In this document: piece by piece, positions 28,303-35,814 of the stretch
Layout of the letters: each line of letters starts with the position of its first letter
Numbering within the stretch: the stretch's first letter is position 1
NCBI RefSeq assembly: GCF_000023445.1
Contig: NC_012881.1
Location: forward strand, 2,361,501-2,425,500
Reading direction: 5' to 3'
Length of the DNA: 64,000 nt
Source of the DNA: Maridesulfovibrio salexigens DSM 2638
GTDB lineage: Bacteria; Desulfobacterota; Desulfovibrionia; Desulfovibrionales; Desulfovibrionaceae
Program-made: the position numbers and the translations under genes
Notes under the pieces: generated by a model
Databases searched by the model: none
What the model was told of the DNA's origin: nothing
The model's input: only the letters and a program-made list of their open reading frames with translations

Positions 28303-30708
28303 TCAGGGGGCAGTTATCACTGTCCCGTCACTATCCCATTCCACGGATACTATCCCGTGTGCGGAAGTCGTATACATACATACATGTCTTTTATCCAGTT
28401 CCCTTACAACCTTTTTTGCGACAAATTTAAAACGATTTAAAAAACCGCATGCAGCGACAGCAATTTCAGGATCAACTCGTTCATACAATTCAGGCGAATA
28501 AGACCCGGCACTCCCATGATGCGGGAGAACAAGTACACTGGAAGAAAGATCTTGCGAACCTTTTAAAACTGACCGTATACCCTTGCGATCAAGATCGCCT
28601 GATATGGACAACAACGGATGCCCGTTCCAGAGCAATCTAAGATATAAAGACCGGTCGTTACGGCTACCTTCAAAATCAGACGAAGGATGCAATACCTCCA
28701 TGATTAATCCCGGTTCAAGAACTACATTATCACCGCTTACAAGAGTTTGTGCATCTATTTCCTTAGTTTCAAACGCGGCCTTAAAACGCTCACCTATTCT
28801 GCCACTGGGAATATCTCCATTGGAATAAAAACGGCTCACCGAAAATTTCTCCAGAAGAAAAGCCAATCCTCCGGCGTGATCCCTATCCCCGTGAGTCATA
28901 AAAATATTATCAACCCTCGGCAAATGTCCGTAAGTTAACCATGGACCGACTATAGAACGTCCCATGTCAAAAGTTCTGCCGAAGCCACCGCCGCCATCCA
29001 CAACTGTGCGTGTTCCTTTAGGCCCCGTAATCACAACACATTGGGATTGTCCGGTATCAAGAACATCCATACGCACCCTCTCCGGCCCGAATTCTCCGGA
29101 AAGACGCACACCGAACAGCAACACAACCAAGAAAAGCATCAATCGTGCTTGTCGGGAATTCCCGTAAATCACTAAAAGAACAGCTCCCAGCACAAGGTAG
29201 TAAATCAGTAACCCTTCCCAATGAGGACGGTAAAAAGCATACTCCGGCAGCAAACCGAGACTGACCGCATCTCTCACCAGTTGCAAAAGCCACTCAAAAA
29301 CTTTTGCTCCGAGCCCAAACAATGAATGCGAAAGTTCCGGGCTGATATATGAAAACAATAAACCGCCCACGCCGCAAATAGGCATAACAACTGACCCGAT
29401 AATGGGCACAAAAAGTATGTTGAAAAGAAAATTTGGAGTGAGTACCCCGAAATTCCAAATTATGATCGGCAATAAAGCAATATTGGCTGACAAGCTGACA
29501 AAAAAAACTGCCAGCACGAAACGGGCTGCCTTAGCCAGCAAGCTGTGACCTGAAGGCATCAATCGCGCGAACACCGGGTAAAACAAAGAAATCCCGGCAA
29601 CAGCCAAGACTGAAAGCTGGAATCCCAGATCAAAAACACTGAGCGGTGAAAAGCTCAAAATCACTACAACAGCCAGAAATAGGCCATCCAGAAGCACTCT
29701 GCCCCGGTTAAAAAACATGAGCAGACCCCAGAAGCCGAACATGCACACAGCACGCAAGAGCGAGGGACTGAACTGACCCAGCCAGAGATAACATAAAACC
29801 GGAACAGCAGATAAAAGAACGCCCAAACGCATTTTGGGAAGCCGCAAATATATACGCGGATATATCAGTCCGATCAGCCAAGCCAGCCCGAAACCCATAG
29901 CTACGAGGAACCCGACATGCAACCCGGATAAAGCCAGAATATGCGAGACACCGGCCCTGCGAATAAGTTCCACACTATCCCGAGAGAGATAAAAGCGATC
30001 CCCAGCCAACAGTGCCGGAAAAATTGCCCCGCCGTCAGTGGGGGGAGCATTCTTCAGAATATGCTCACGCAGGGAAGCCCGCAACTTCTGCAAACCATGT
30101 GTTTCGTACGGTTTTAAACCACCATTTTTAATCTTTCCCTGAGTGTACGTGCGGTACCGAATATCCTTTGTGCGGCAATAAAAATCGTAATCCCAAAGAC
30201 CGCTGTTGCGAAAACCGTGAATCGGCTTAACCCGCGCGACAAAGGAGACCTGCTGCCCCACAAAAGGAAACTGGCCCGGTTTATCCCATGTCCAGTTAAG
30301 ATATCCACCAAGGTCGGTTATAGCTGACTTGCTCTGGCAACTGACATTCTCAAGCAGAATTTTAAGACGATTTCCCGGAGCTCCCTTGATGCTGTGAATC
30401 GTTCCGCTAAGCTGCACCTTTTCACGAGCAGCCATCCAATCCGGCATTGGTCCGGGACCGGGAGGAAGAACAAAATTGCCATACCAATGCCCAATACTGA
30501 AGAGCACCAGCATCCCAAAAGCCGCACCTTTTTCAGGTCGAAAGAAAAAAACAAGGAAGAGATAGACCAGCAAAGCGGCCAAGGAAGGAAGCATCCACTG
30601 GATGGAAAGGATGCCAAAAGCAAACGCAGGAACGAGAACCTGCCATAAAAACAGGCCCGGAATCCCGGGCCTGCTCTTTTTAATCAAATTATCCGCAACC
30701 TGTTGCAT
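28303..30708 (-). CDS. comEC: ComEC/Rec2 family DNA uptake channel protein
   Basis: 801-residue polytopic membrane protein, the presumed channel for single-stranded DNA entry in natural competence. It has an N-terminal hydrophobic region, an OB-like periplasmic segment, the Competence domain (about residues 220-480, with GVSHILALSGLHVGFLVAMG), and a C-terminal metallo-beta-lactamase-like domain (FMTHGDRDHAGGLAFL, VLPHHGSAGSYS). It starts 15 bp after murA. The first 25 codons contain a terminator-shaped hairpin (30646-30673), so the true start could be the internal Met in IQWMLPSL, or the hairpin may tune expression. Confidence 0.9.
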   Translation of the reverse strand: MQQVADNLIKKSRPGIPGLFLWQVLVPAFAFGILSIQWMLPSLAALLVYLFLVFFFRPEKGAAFGMLVLFSIGHWYGNFVLPPGPGPMPDWMAAREKVQLSGTIHSIKGAPGNRLKILLENVSCQSKSAITDLGGYLNWTWDKPGQFPFVGQQVSFVARVKPIHGFRNSGLWDYDFYCRTKDIRYRTYTQGKIKNGGLKPYETHGLQKLRASLREHILKNAPPTDGGAIFPALLAGDRFYLSRDSVELIRRAGVSHILALSGLHVGFLVAMGFGLAWLIGLIYPRIYLRLPKMRLGVLLSAVPVLCYLWLGQFSPSLLRAVCMFGFWGLLMFFNRGRVLLDGLFLAVVVILSFSPLSVFDLGFQLSVLAVAGISLFYPVFARLMPSGHSLLAKAARFVLAVFFVSLSANIALLPIIIWNFGVLTPNFLFNILFVPIIGSVVMPICGVGGLLFSYISPELSHSLFGLGAKVFEWLLQLVRDAVSLGLLPEYAFYRPHWEGLLIYYLVLGAVLLVIYGNSRQARLMLFLVVLLFGVRLSGEFGPERVRMDVLDTGQSQCVVITGPKGTRTVVDGGGGFGRTFDMGRSIVGPWLTYGHLPRVDNIFMTHGDRDHAGGLAFLLEKFSVSRFYSNGDIPSGRIGERFKAAFETKEIDAQTLVSGDNVVLEPGLIMEVLHPSSDFEGSRNDRSLYLRLLWNGHPLLSISGDLDRKGIRSVLKGSQDLSSSVLVLPHHGSAGSYSPELYERVDPEIAVAACGFLNRFKFVAKKVVRELDKRHVCMYTTSAHGIVSVEWDSDGTVITAP
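30646..30673 (-). terminator. Intrinsic terminator shape inside the 5' end of comEC
   Basis: Minus-strand stem CAGGCCCGG/CCGGGCCTG with loop GATT, then TTTTT. It sits 50 nt after the murA stop, the expected place for a murA terminator, yet within the comEC reading frame. Confidence 0.7.
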
Positions 30709-30723
30709 GAAGCGTCAGGGCAA

Positions 30724-31977
30724 CTACTCTTGCTCGCGCCAGACCCTCGCGCCTACAGCGGAAAGCTTGTCTTCAAGCTTCTCATATCCTCTATCGAGGT
30801 GGTAGATACGCTGAACATCTGTACGTCCATGAGCGGCTAATCCTGCAACAACAAGAGAAGCACTGGCCCGCAGGTCAGAAGCCATAACCGGAGCTCCGGT
30901 CATCTTCTCGACTCCGCGAATCATGGCGGTACGGCCCTTAAGCTTAATGTTCGCGCCCATGCGTACAAGTTCCTGCACATGCATGAAACGGTTCTCGAAA
31001 ATCTTCTCTTCGATGGTTCCGGCACCATTGGACAGACACATCAGGGTCATAAGCTGGGCCTGCATGTCAGTGGGAAAGCCGGGATAAGGCTGAGTGGTGA
31101 TATCAACACCGGAAATAAGGCCGTTTGCACGACGTACGCGGACACCGCCTTCCTCTTCCTCAAGGGAAACGCCCATCTTGCGCAGCTTGTAAACAACAGA
31201 CTCAAGCTCCTGAAAAGGACAATCCTGAATAAGCAGTTCACCGTCAGTCATTGCCGCAGCAACCATGTAGGTTCCGGCTTCAATGCGGTCGGGCATGATT
31301 TTGTAGTCACACCCTTTAAGTGATGGAACACCCTGAATGGTGATGATGCTCGTTCCATGACCGGATATTTTTGCGCCGCAAGCAATAAGGAACTTGGCAA
31401 GATCGACAACTTCCGGCTCACGGGCAGCGTTTTCAATAATGGTTTCCCCTTCGGCAATTGCGGCAGCCATGAGCACGTTTTCAGTACCGCCTACAGTGGG
31501 GAAATCAAAGTTGATGTGCGCACCTTTAAGCTTGTCGCATTTACCATGGATATAACCGGAATCGAGATCAAAGGTAGCACCCATCTGTTCAAATGCAGTC
31601 AGGTGCAGATCCACAGGACGTGCCCCGATAGCGCAACCGCCGGGAAGCGCAACCTTGGCCTCGCCTTTAAGAGCCAGTAAGGGACCGAGACAGAGCACGG
31701 AAGCACGCATGGTCTTAACCAGGTCGTACGGGGCTTCTATTTTAAGATCCTTAACCTCACTGCAAACAGTATTGCCATCAAAAGAGGTCTCACAGCCAAG
31801 AATATCAAGCAGCTTAAGAGTAGTATGAATATCCCTCAAACGGGGGACGTTGCTAAGACAGATCGGACCTTCCGGTAAAATGCAAGCCAGCAGAATGGGT
31901 AGCGCTGCGTTTTTAGAACCACTGACCCTGATAGGGCCGTTAAGAGATACTCCACCTTCAATTACTAATTTATCCAT
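30724..31977 (-). CDS. murA: UDP-N-acetylglucosamine 1-carboxyvinyltransferase
   Basis: 417-residue cytosolic enzyme that adds enolpyruvate from PEP to UDP-GlcNAc, the first step of peptidoglycan synthesis. Family motifs are [14 protein letters not shown] (about residues 17-30, Lys-Asn pair), the loop [16 protein letters not shown] with the fosfomycin-target Cys (about residue 115), and [21 protein letters not shown] at the C-terminus. AAGGA lies upstream of ATG 31977. The length is normal. Confidence 0.95.
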
Positions 31978-32261
31978 CTAAAAATCCTTATATTTATCAG
32001 GTAATAAGCTGCTGCTTTTAAAAGCTTAAAATCAATTTTGCCACAGCCTGATGAAAAGACATTGCCTTTTCCGCGACCCCTGATTGCTTTCAGTATTAAA
32101 AGAACAAATTGTTTGTGGCACAAAATAACCCTTTAGTGAAGAGTGTGCACAACCTATTTTTCTATTAAGATCAAAAGATCGTTTTATAAACAAGTTAATC
32201 ATCCCTTTTACTTGCAAGATTTGATTATTACAAAAAAAATGATCTTTTTTTCAAAAACTTC
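31978..32261. other. Intergenic region upstream of murA, no gene seen
   Basis: AT-rich stretch of about 280 bp. The only long frame (61 codons, minus strand) has no ribosome-binding site or recognisable sequence. It must hold the murA promoter, which I cannot place with confidence. Confidence 0.4.
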
Positions 32262-32290
32262 TTGACCATCACACCCAGCTTAGTTAAACA
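32262..32290 (+). promoter_or_regulatory. Promoter of the tRNA-His pair
   Basis: TTGACC (32262-32267), 17-nt spacer, TAAACA (32285-32290), 16 nt before the first tRNA. Confidence 0.6.
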
Positions 32291-32305
32291 CCTCCTCACA
32301 GACGC

Positions 32306-32382
32306 GGTGGGTGTAGCTCAGTTGGTAGAGCACTTGGTTGTGGCCCAAGTGGCCGGGGGTTCAAGTCCCCTCACTCACCCCA
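32306..32382 (+). tRNA. tRNA-His (anticodon GTG), copy 1
   Basis: Acceptor GTGGGTG pairs with CACTCAC, with the extra encoded G at position -1 opposite C before the CCA, as required for histidine tRNA. Anticodon loop TTGTGGC gives GTG. T-arm GGGGGTTCAAGTCCCC. 77 nt. Confidence 0.95.
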
Positions 32383-32395
32383 TTTGACATCTCTA

Positions 32396-32423
32396 GGGAT
32401 CAGGAATCCCTGACCCCTTTTTT
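32396..32423 (+). terminator. Terminator between the two tRNA-His genes
   Basis: Stem GGGATCAGG/CCTGACCC with one bulged A, followed by TTTTTT. With it in place, copy 2 depends on read-through or a promoter within the 43-bp spacer or copy 1. Confidence 0.65.
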
Positions 32424-32425
32424 AA

Positions 32426-32502
32426 GGTGGGTGTAGCTCAGTTGGTAGAGCACTTGGTTGTGGCCCAAGTGGCCGGGGGTTCAAGTCCCCTCACTCACCC
32501 CA
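32426..32502 (+). tRNA. tRNA-His (anticodon GTG), copy 2
   Basis: Identical over all 77 nt to copy 1, 120 bp downstream. The flanks are unrelated, so the duplication is limited to the tRNA or the spacer has diverged. Confidence 0.95.
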
Positions 32503-32510
32503 TATTTTCA

Positions 32511-32538
32511 GGACCGGATTTATCCGGTCCTTTTTTTT
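32511..32538 (+). terminator. Terminator after tRNA-His copy 2
   Basis: Perfect stem GGACCGGA/TCCGGTCC with loop TTTA, then T8. Confidence 0.85.
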
Positions 32539-32758
32539 GGCCTACAGACAGGCAGGACTCCCCTCGATAGAATTCCCCGGCAATACTTGGGAATTAAAGC
32601 ACAAAGTTTTCTTTCAAAACCCCATTGACATGAAATTTCTGCGGCATTATCAGGGTCTTTTTTCCGCGCGAGTTCCAGCCTCTGGCCAATTCATTTCAAA
32701 AAAATATGACCACCGACTGAGCCCCACGGAGACACCACCAAAACAAGGAGGTTTCTCA

Positions 32759-34483
32759 ATGGACACTTACGTCTGTTCAAAACTAAACCGTTTCATTCCG
32801 ACCAGCTTCAAATTCATTAAATCAGGCTGCTCTCCAACCACCTTACGACAAGATATTGCCGCCGGAGTTACAGTAGGTATTGTGGCTCTCCCGCTGGCTA
32901 TGGCCTTCGCTATTGCATCGGGTGCAAGCCCGGCTACAGGCCTTTTTACTGCCATCATCGCCGGATTCATTATTTCAGCATTTGGCGGAACTCGTTTTCA
33001 GATCGGTGGACCTACCGGAGCTTTTGTCATTATCATATCCGGAATCATTGCCCGACACGGATACGAAGGACTCATTCTCGCCACTATCATGGCCGGAATA
33101 ATTCTTTTGGTAATGGGTTGCCTCGGGCTTGGTAAACTCCTGCAATACATTCCTTACCCTGTGACCACCGGATTTACCTCCGGCATCGGCATCCTGATCT
33201 TTTCCACTCAGATCAAGGATTTCCTCGGACTGCAAATTGATCAAATGCCTGCTGATTTCCTGCCTCGGCTCAAGGCGTGCGCAGTCTCACTTCCAAGCAC
33301 CGATCCAACAACTCTCGGCTTGGGTATGTTGACCGTAGTTTCAATGCTGCTGGTCAGGAAATTTATCCCCCGAATTCCTGCCCCTTTTGTTGGTATTGCC
33401 TTGGCAAGCTTAATCACTTGGCTCATGGGATTGCAGACAGAAACCATCGGCAGCAGATTCGGCGGAATTCCCACCATCCTGCCTGATGCAGTTTCTTTTT
33501 CCGGCCTCGACCTGATGCAGCTGAAAACCCTGATCCCTGAAGCTTTCACTATCGCCATCCTCGCCGGGATCGAATCCTTGCTAAGTGCAACAGTTGCAGA
33601 CGGCATGAGCGGTGACCGCCACAACTCATCCAACGAACTAATTGCTCAAGGATTGGCAAACATCGGTTCAGCCCTTTTCGGGGGTCTCCCTGCGACCGGA
33701 GCAATTGCCCGTACTGCAACCAACATTCGCGCCGGGGCACATTCGCCTGTAGCAGGTATCATTCACGCTCTGACCTTAATCATGTTCATCAAGGTCTGCG
33801 CTCCGCTGGCCTCCATGATTCCCCTTGCCAGCCTTGCCGGGGTTCTCATGCTGGTTGCATGGGATATGAGTGAAGTACATCGCATCAAGCGTTTGCTCTT
33901 CGCTCCCAAGTCTGACTCACTGGTCATGCTCATAGCCCTGCTGCTGACTGTATTCGTAGACCTGACCGTAGCAGTAGAAGTAGGTGTGGTTATGGCTGCA
34001 ATGCTCTTCATGAAACGCATGAGCCAATTGACTGACGTACACAGCCTCGACACAGGGCTGCCCGAAGAAGAAATTATCGACCGCAAGAACGGACATGAAA
34101 AAGTTGTGGTTTATGAAATCAACGGTCCCATGTTTTTCGGCATGGCCCAAAGATTTGTTGATGTCATGAGCTTCACCCGCAAGAAACCCGAAGTGATTGT
34201 TTTCTGCATGCGCCTTGTTCCGACCATGGACGCAACAGGTATCGAAGCCCTTGAGACCGTAATTCGCAGGGCTCATGCTCAAAACGTTAAGATACTTCTT
34301 TCCGGCGTAAATCCGCGAATCCGAAAAACAATGGCCCGTCTGGGAACAGATAAACTTGTCGGAGCTGATAATATCTTCCCGGACTTTTCCACTGCAGTAG
34401 CAAAGACGATTCTCCACGTGGATAAAAATTCAGGACTGCCCCGCTGCACTCCTCCAAAACAATTTACCGCAACAACGGCGTAA
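32759..34483 (+). CDS. SulP family anion transporter with STAS domain
   Basis: 574-residue inner-membrane transporter for sulfate, bicarbonate or a related anion. The SulP core (about residues 30-420) contains TVGIVALPLAMAFAIASGAS, FGGTRFQIGGPTGAFVIIIS and GLPATGAIARTATNIRAGAH; the C-terminal STAS domain (about 450-555) has VYEINGPMFFGMAQRF and VPTMDATGIEALETV. I chose ATG 32759 with AAGGAGG 7 nt upstream; a frame extending 222 bp further upstream begins inside the tRNA terminator and is rejected. In a sulfate reducer sulfate uptake is attractive, but some SulP proteins carry bicarbonate, so substrate is open. Confidence 0.92.
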   Translation: MDTYVCSKLNRFIPTSFKFIKSGCSPTTLRQDIAAGVTVGIVALPLAMAFAIASGASPATGLFTAIIAGFIISAFGGTRFQIGGPTGAFVIIISGIIARHGYEGLILATIMAGIILLVMGCLGLGKLLQYIPYPVTTGFTSGIGILIFSTQIKDFLGLQIDQMPADFLPRLKACAVSLPSTDPTTLGLGMLTVVSMLLVRKFIPRIPAPFVGIALASLITWLMGLQTETIGSRFGGIPTILPDAVSFSGLDLMQLKTLIPEAFTIAILAGIESLLSATVADGMSGDRHNSSNELIAQGLANIGSALFGGLPATGAIARTATNIRAGAHSPVAGIIHALTLIMFIKVCAPLASMIPLASLAGVLMLVAWDMSEVHRIKRLLFAPKSDSLVMLIALLLTVFVDLTVAVEVGVVMAAMLFMKRMSQLTDVHSLDTGLPEEEIIDRKNGHEKVVVYEINGPMFFGMAQRFVDVMSFTRKKPEVIVFCMRLVPTMDATGIEALETVIRRAHAQNVKILLSGVNPRIRKTMARLGTDKLVGADNIFPDFSTAVAKTILHVDKNSGLPRCTPPKQFTATTA

Positions 34484-34485
34484 AA

Positions 34486-34521
34486 TGAAAAAGTCCGGGA
34501 CCAATACAGTCCCGGACTTTT
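34486..34521. terminator. Bidirectional terminator
   Basis: Stem AAAAAGTCCGGGAC/GTCCCGGACTTTTT with loop CAATACA, between the convergent SulP gene and the secreted protein gene. Confidence 0.85.
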
Positions 34522-34525
34522 TTAT

Positions 34526-35062
34526 TTATTCTACAATTTCAAAATCAATATCTTTCCTGAATTCCTGCCCGCTGATCATGTCATGCAAAACAATAAGGTA
34601 TCGATACTTCCCGGCCGGGAGGCTCCCCAGATTAAAGTCATTTGTCATGTATATATCAAGAATTGGCTTACCGGTATTGTATTGCATGCTCAAAAGCTTT
34701 TCCCGGTCAAAGAGGACTTCACCGGATGCGGATTCAAGCTTCACGTCCTGAGTAAGGTAAAACTCATACCTGCCCTGCTGCACAGACGTGAACCAGTTAA
34801 TAGGCTCGTAGTATAAAAGTAAACTTGAACCGCGTTGGATCTTGTTTTCCGGCAGAGCGTAATAGGAGGAATAGTTGAGAACCTTCTTGCATAAGACAAA
34901 TTCCTGCACCCCGAGCTTTCCCTTATTCTGCTTTTCTATAATTTCATTCTTTAATTTCAGGATAGTTTCCGCGTCACCAGAACGGGCGGGAGAAACAAAA
35001 ATCATACTCAAAAGAAAAACACAGAATATCGCAACCACCAACGGATAAAACTTTCTAACCAT
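34526..35062 (-). CDS. Secreted protein of unknown function
   Basis: 178-residue product with a clear signal peptide (MVRKFYPLVVAIFCVFLLSM to PARSG, about 28 residues). The mature part looks beta-rich: YEFYLTQDVKLESASGEVLF and LGSLPAGKYRYLIVLHDM resemble an immunoglobulin-like or chaperone-like fold, but I recognise no family. A single Cys is present. ATG 35062 has GAGGAG 7 nt upstream and is preferred over an ATG two codons earlier. It is a single gene, ended by a shared terminator. Confidence 0.7.
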   Translation of the reverse strand: MVRKFYPLVVAIFCVFLLSMIFVSPARSGDAETILKLKNEIIEKQNKGKLGVQEFVLCKKVLNYSSYYALPENKIQRGSSLLLYYEPINWFTSVQQGRYEFYLTQDVKLESASGEVLFDREKLLSMQYNTGKPILDIYMTNDFNLGSLPAGKYRYLIVLHDMISGQEFRKDIDFEIVE

Positions 35063-35152
35063 CCCCATGCTCCTCAGTTTGGAATTTATACATTACAGAC
35101 CAAACCGACTATAACACCCTGAGCAAATCTCAGCTAGAAAAAGACGCAAAAA

Positions 35153-35186
35153 AAAGCCCGGACTCTCACGAATCCGGGCTTTCAAA
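35153..35186. repeat. 34-bp direct repeat, left copy (terminator-like)
   Basis: Hairpin AAAGCCCGGA...TCCGGGCTTT. It is identical over 34 bp to 35776-35809; together they flank the toxin-antitoxin pair. Confidence 0.9.
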
Positions 35187-35263
35187 TTTTCTTGCCATAC
35201 TCAAATTCAATCATTATTATTCATAGTGACTACAAACGATAACAAACGTATTTGAGGTGAATT

Positions 35264-35500
35264 ATGCCCCAATCAAGCACAAGTTTCCGCACCGACCCAG
35301 AAACGCTGTCCTCTCTTGATGAAATAGCCAAGGACATGGGAAGAAGCCGAAACTGGGTTCTAAACAAAGCTATCAAAGATTTTATTGAATATCAGCAATG
35401 GTTCAAAAAACAGGTTCAGGAAGGATTAGTTGCGGCTGCTAATGGTGAATTTGCTTCTGATGAAGAGATTAACGATCTATTCAACAGGTTCGGTGGATAA
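35264..35500 (+). CDS. Ribbon-helix-helix antitoxin
   Basis: 78-residue antitoxin of the CopG/RHH type: SSTSFRTDPETLSSLDEIAK forms the N-terminal strand and helix, GRSRNWVLNKAIKDFIEYQQ the second helix. The acidic C-terminal tail (SDEEINDLFNRFGG) would bind the toxin. RBS GAGGTG precedes the ATG. Its stop overlaps the toxin start by one base (TAATG), typical of such pairs. Such antitoxins usually repress their own promoter; the direct repeats ACAAACG at about 35231-35247 could be the operator. Confidence 0.88.
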   Translation: MPQSSTSFRTDPETLSSLDEIAKDMGRSRNWVLNKAIKDFIEYQQWFKKQVQEGLVAAANGEFASDEEINDLFNRFGG

Positions 35501-35775
35501 TGCCCCGCTGGACAAAACCTGCACAAAAAGACCTGCAAGCCCAACTCGAATATATTGAACGTGAGAATCCAGACATTGTTTCCCGGATTGCCACTCAAAT
35601 CAGAAAAGCAACCGAATCACTGGATACATTTCCACAGCTTGGACGTGATGGGACTGTCGAAGGTACCCGCGAACTGGTTATCCCTAAGCTGCCCTTCATC
35701 TGTGTCTACCGAATCAAAGACAGCCATGTTGAAATCATCCGTTTTTTGCATGAACGCATGCGCATGCTAAAATAG
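35500..35775 (+). CDS. ParE/RelE superfamily toxin
   Basis: 91-residue basic toxin: WTKPAQKDLQAQLEYIERE, ATESLDTFPQLGRDG, TRELVIPKLPFICVYRI and IIRFLHERM are the ParE/RelE fold landmarks. RelE-type members cleave ribosome-bound mRNA and ParE-type members poison gyrase; the sequence looks closer to ParE, but the target cannot be settled by eye. The stop codon TAG directly abuts the right 34-bp repeat (35776). Confidence 0.88.
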   Translation: MPRWTKPAQKDLQAQLEYIERENPDIVSRIATQIRKATESLDTFPQLGRDGTVEGTRELVIPKLPFICVYRIKDSHVEIIRFLHERMRMLK

Positions 35776-35809
35776 AAAGCCCGGACTCTCACGAATCCGG
35801 GCTTTCAAA
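35776..35809. repeat. 34-bp direct repeat, right copy (selB terminator)
   Basis: Exact copy of 35153-35186. In this position it is the natural terminator of selB, whose stop lies 5 bp away on the minus strand, and can also serve the toxin gene. Confidence 0.9.
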
Positions 35810-35814
35810 CTTAT

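Noticed and set aside
32537-32758. 74-codon N-terminal extension of the SulP transporter
   Set aside because: It begins inside the tRNA-His terminator T-run and lacks family similarity; ATG 32759 has a perfect AAGGAGG.
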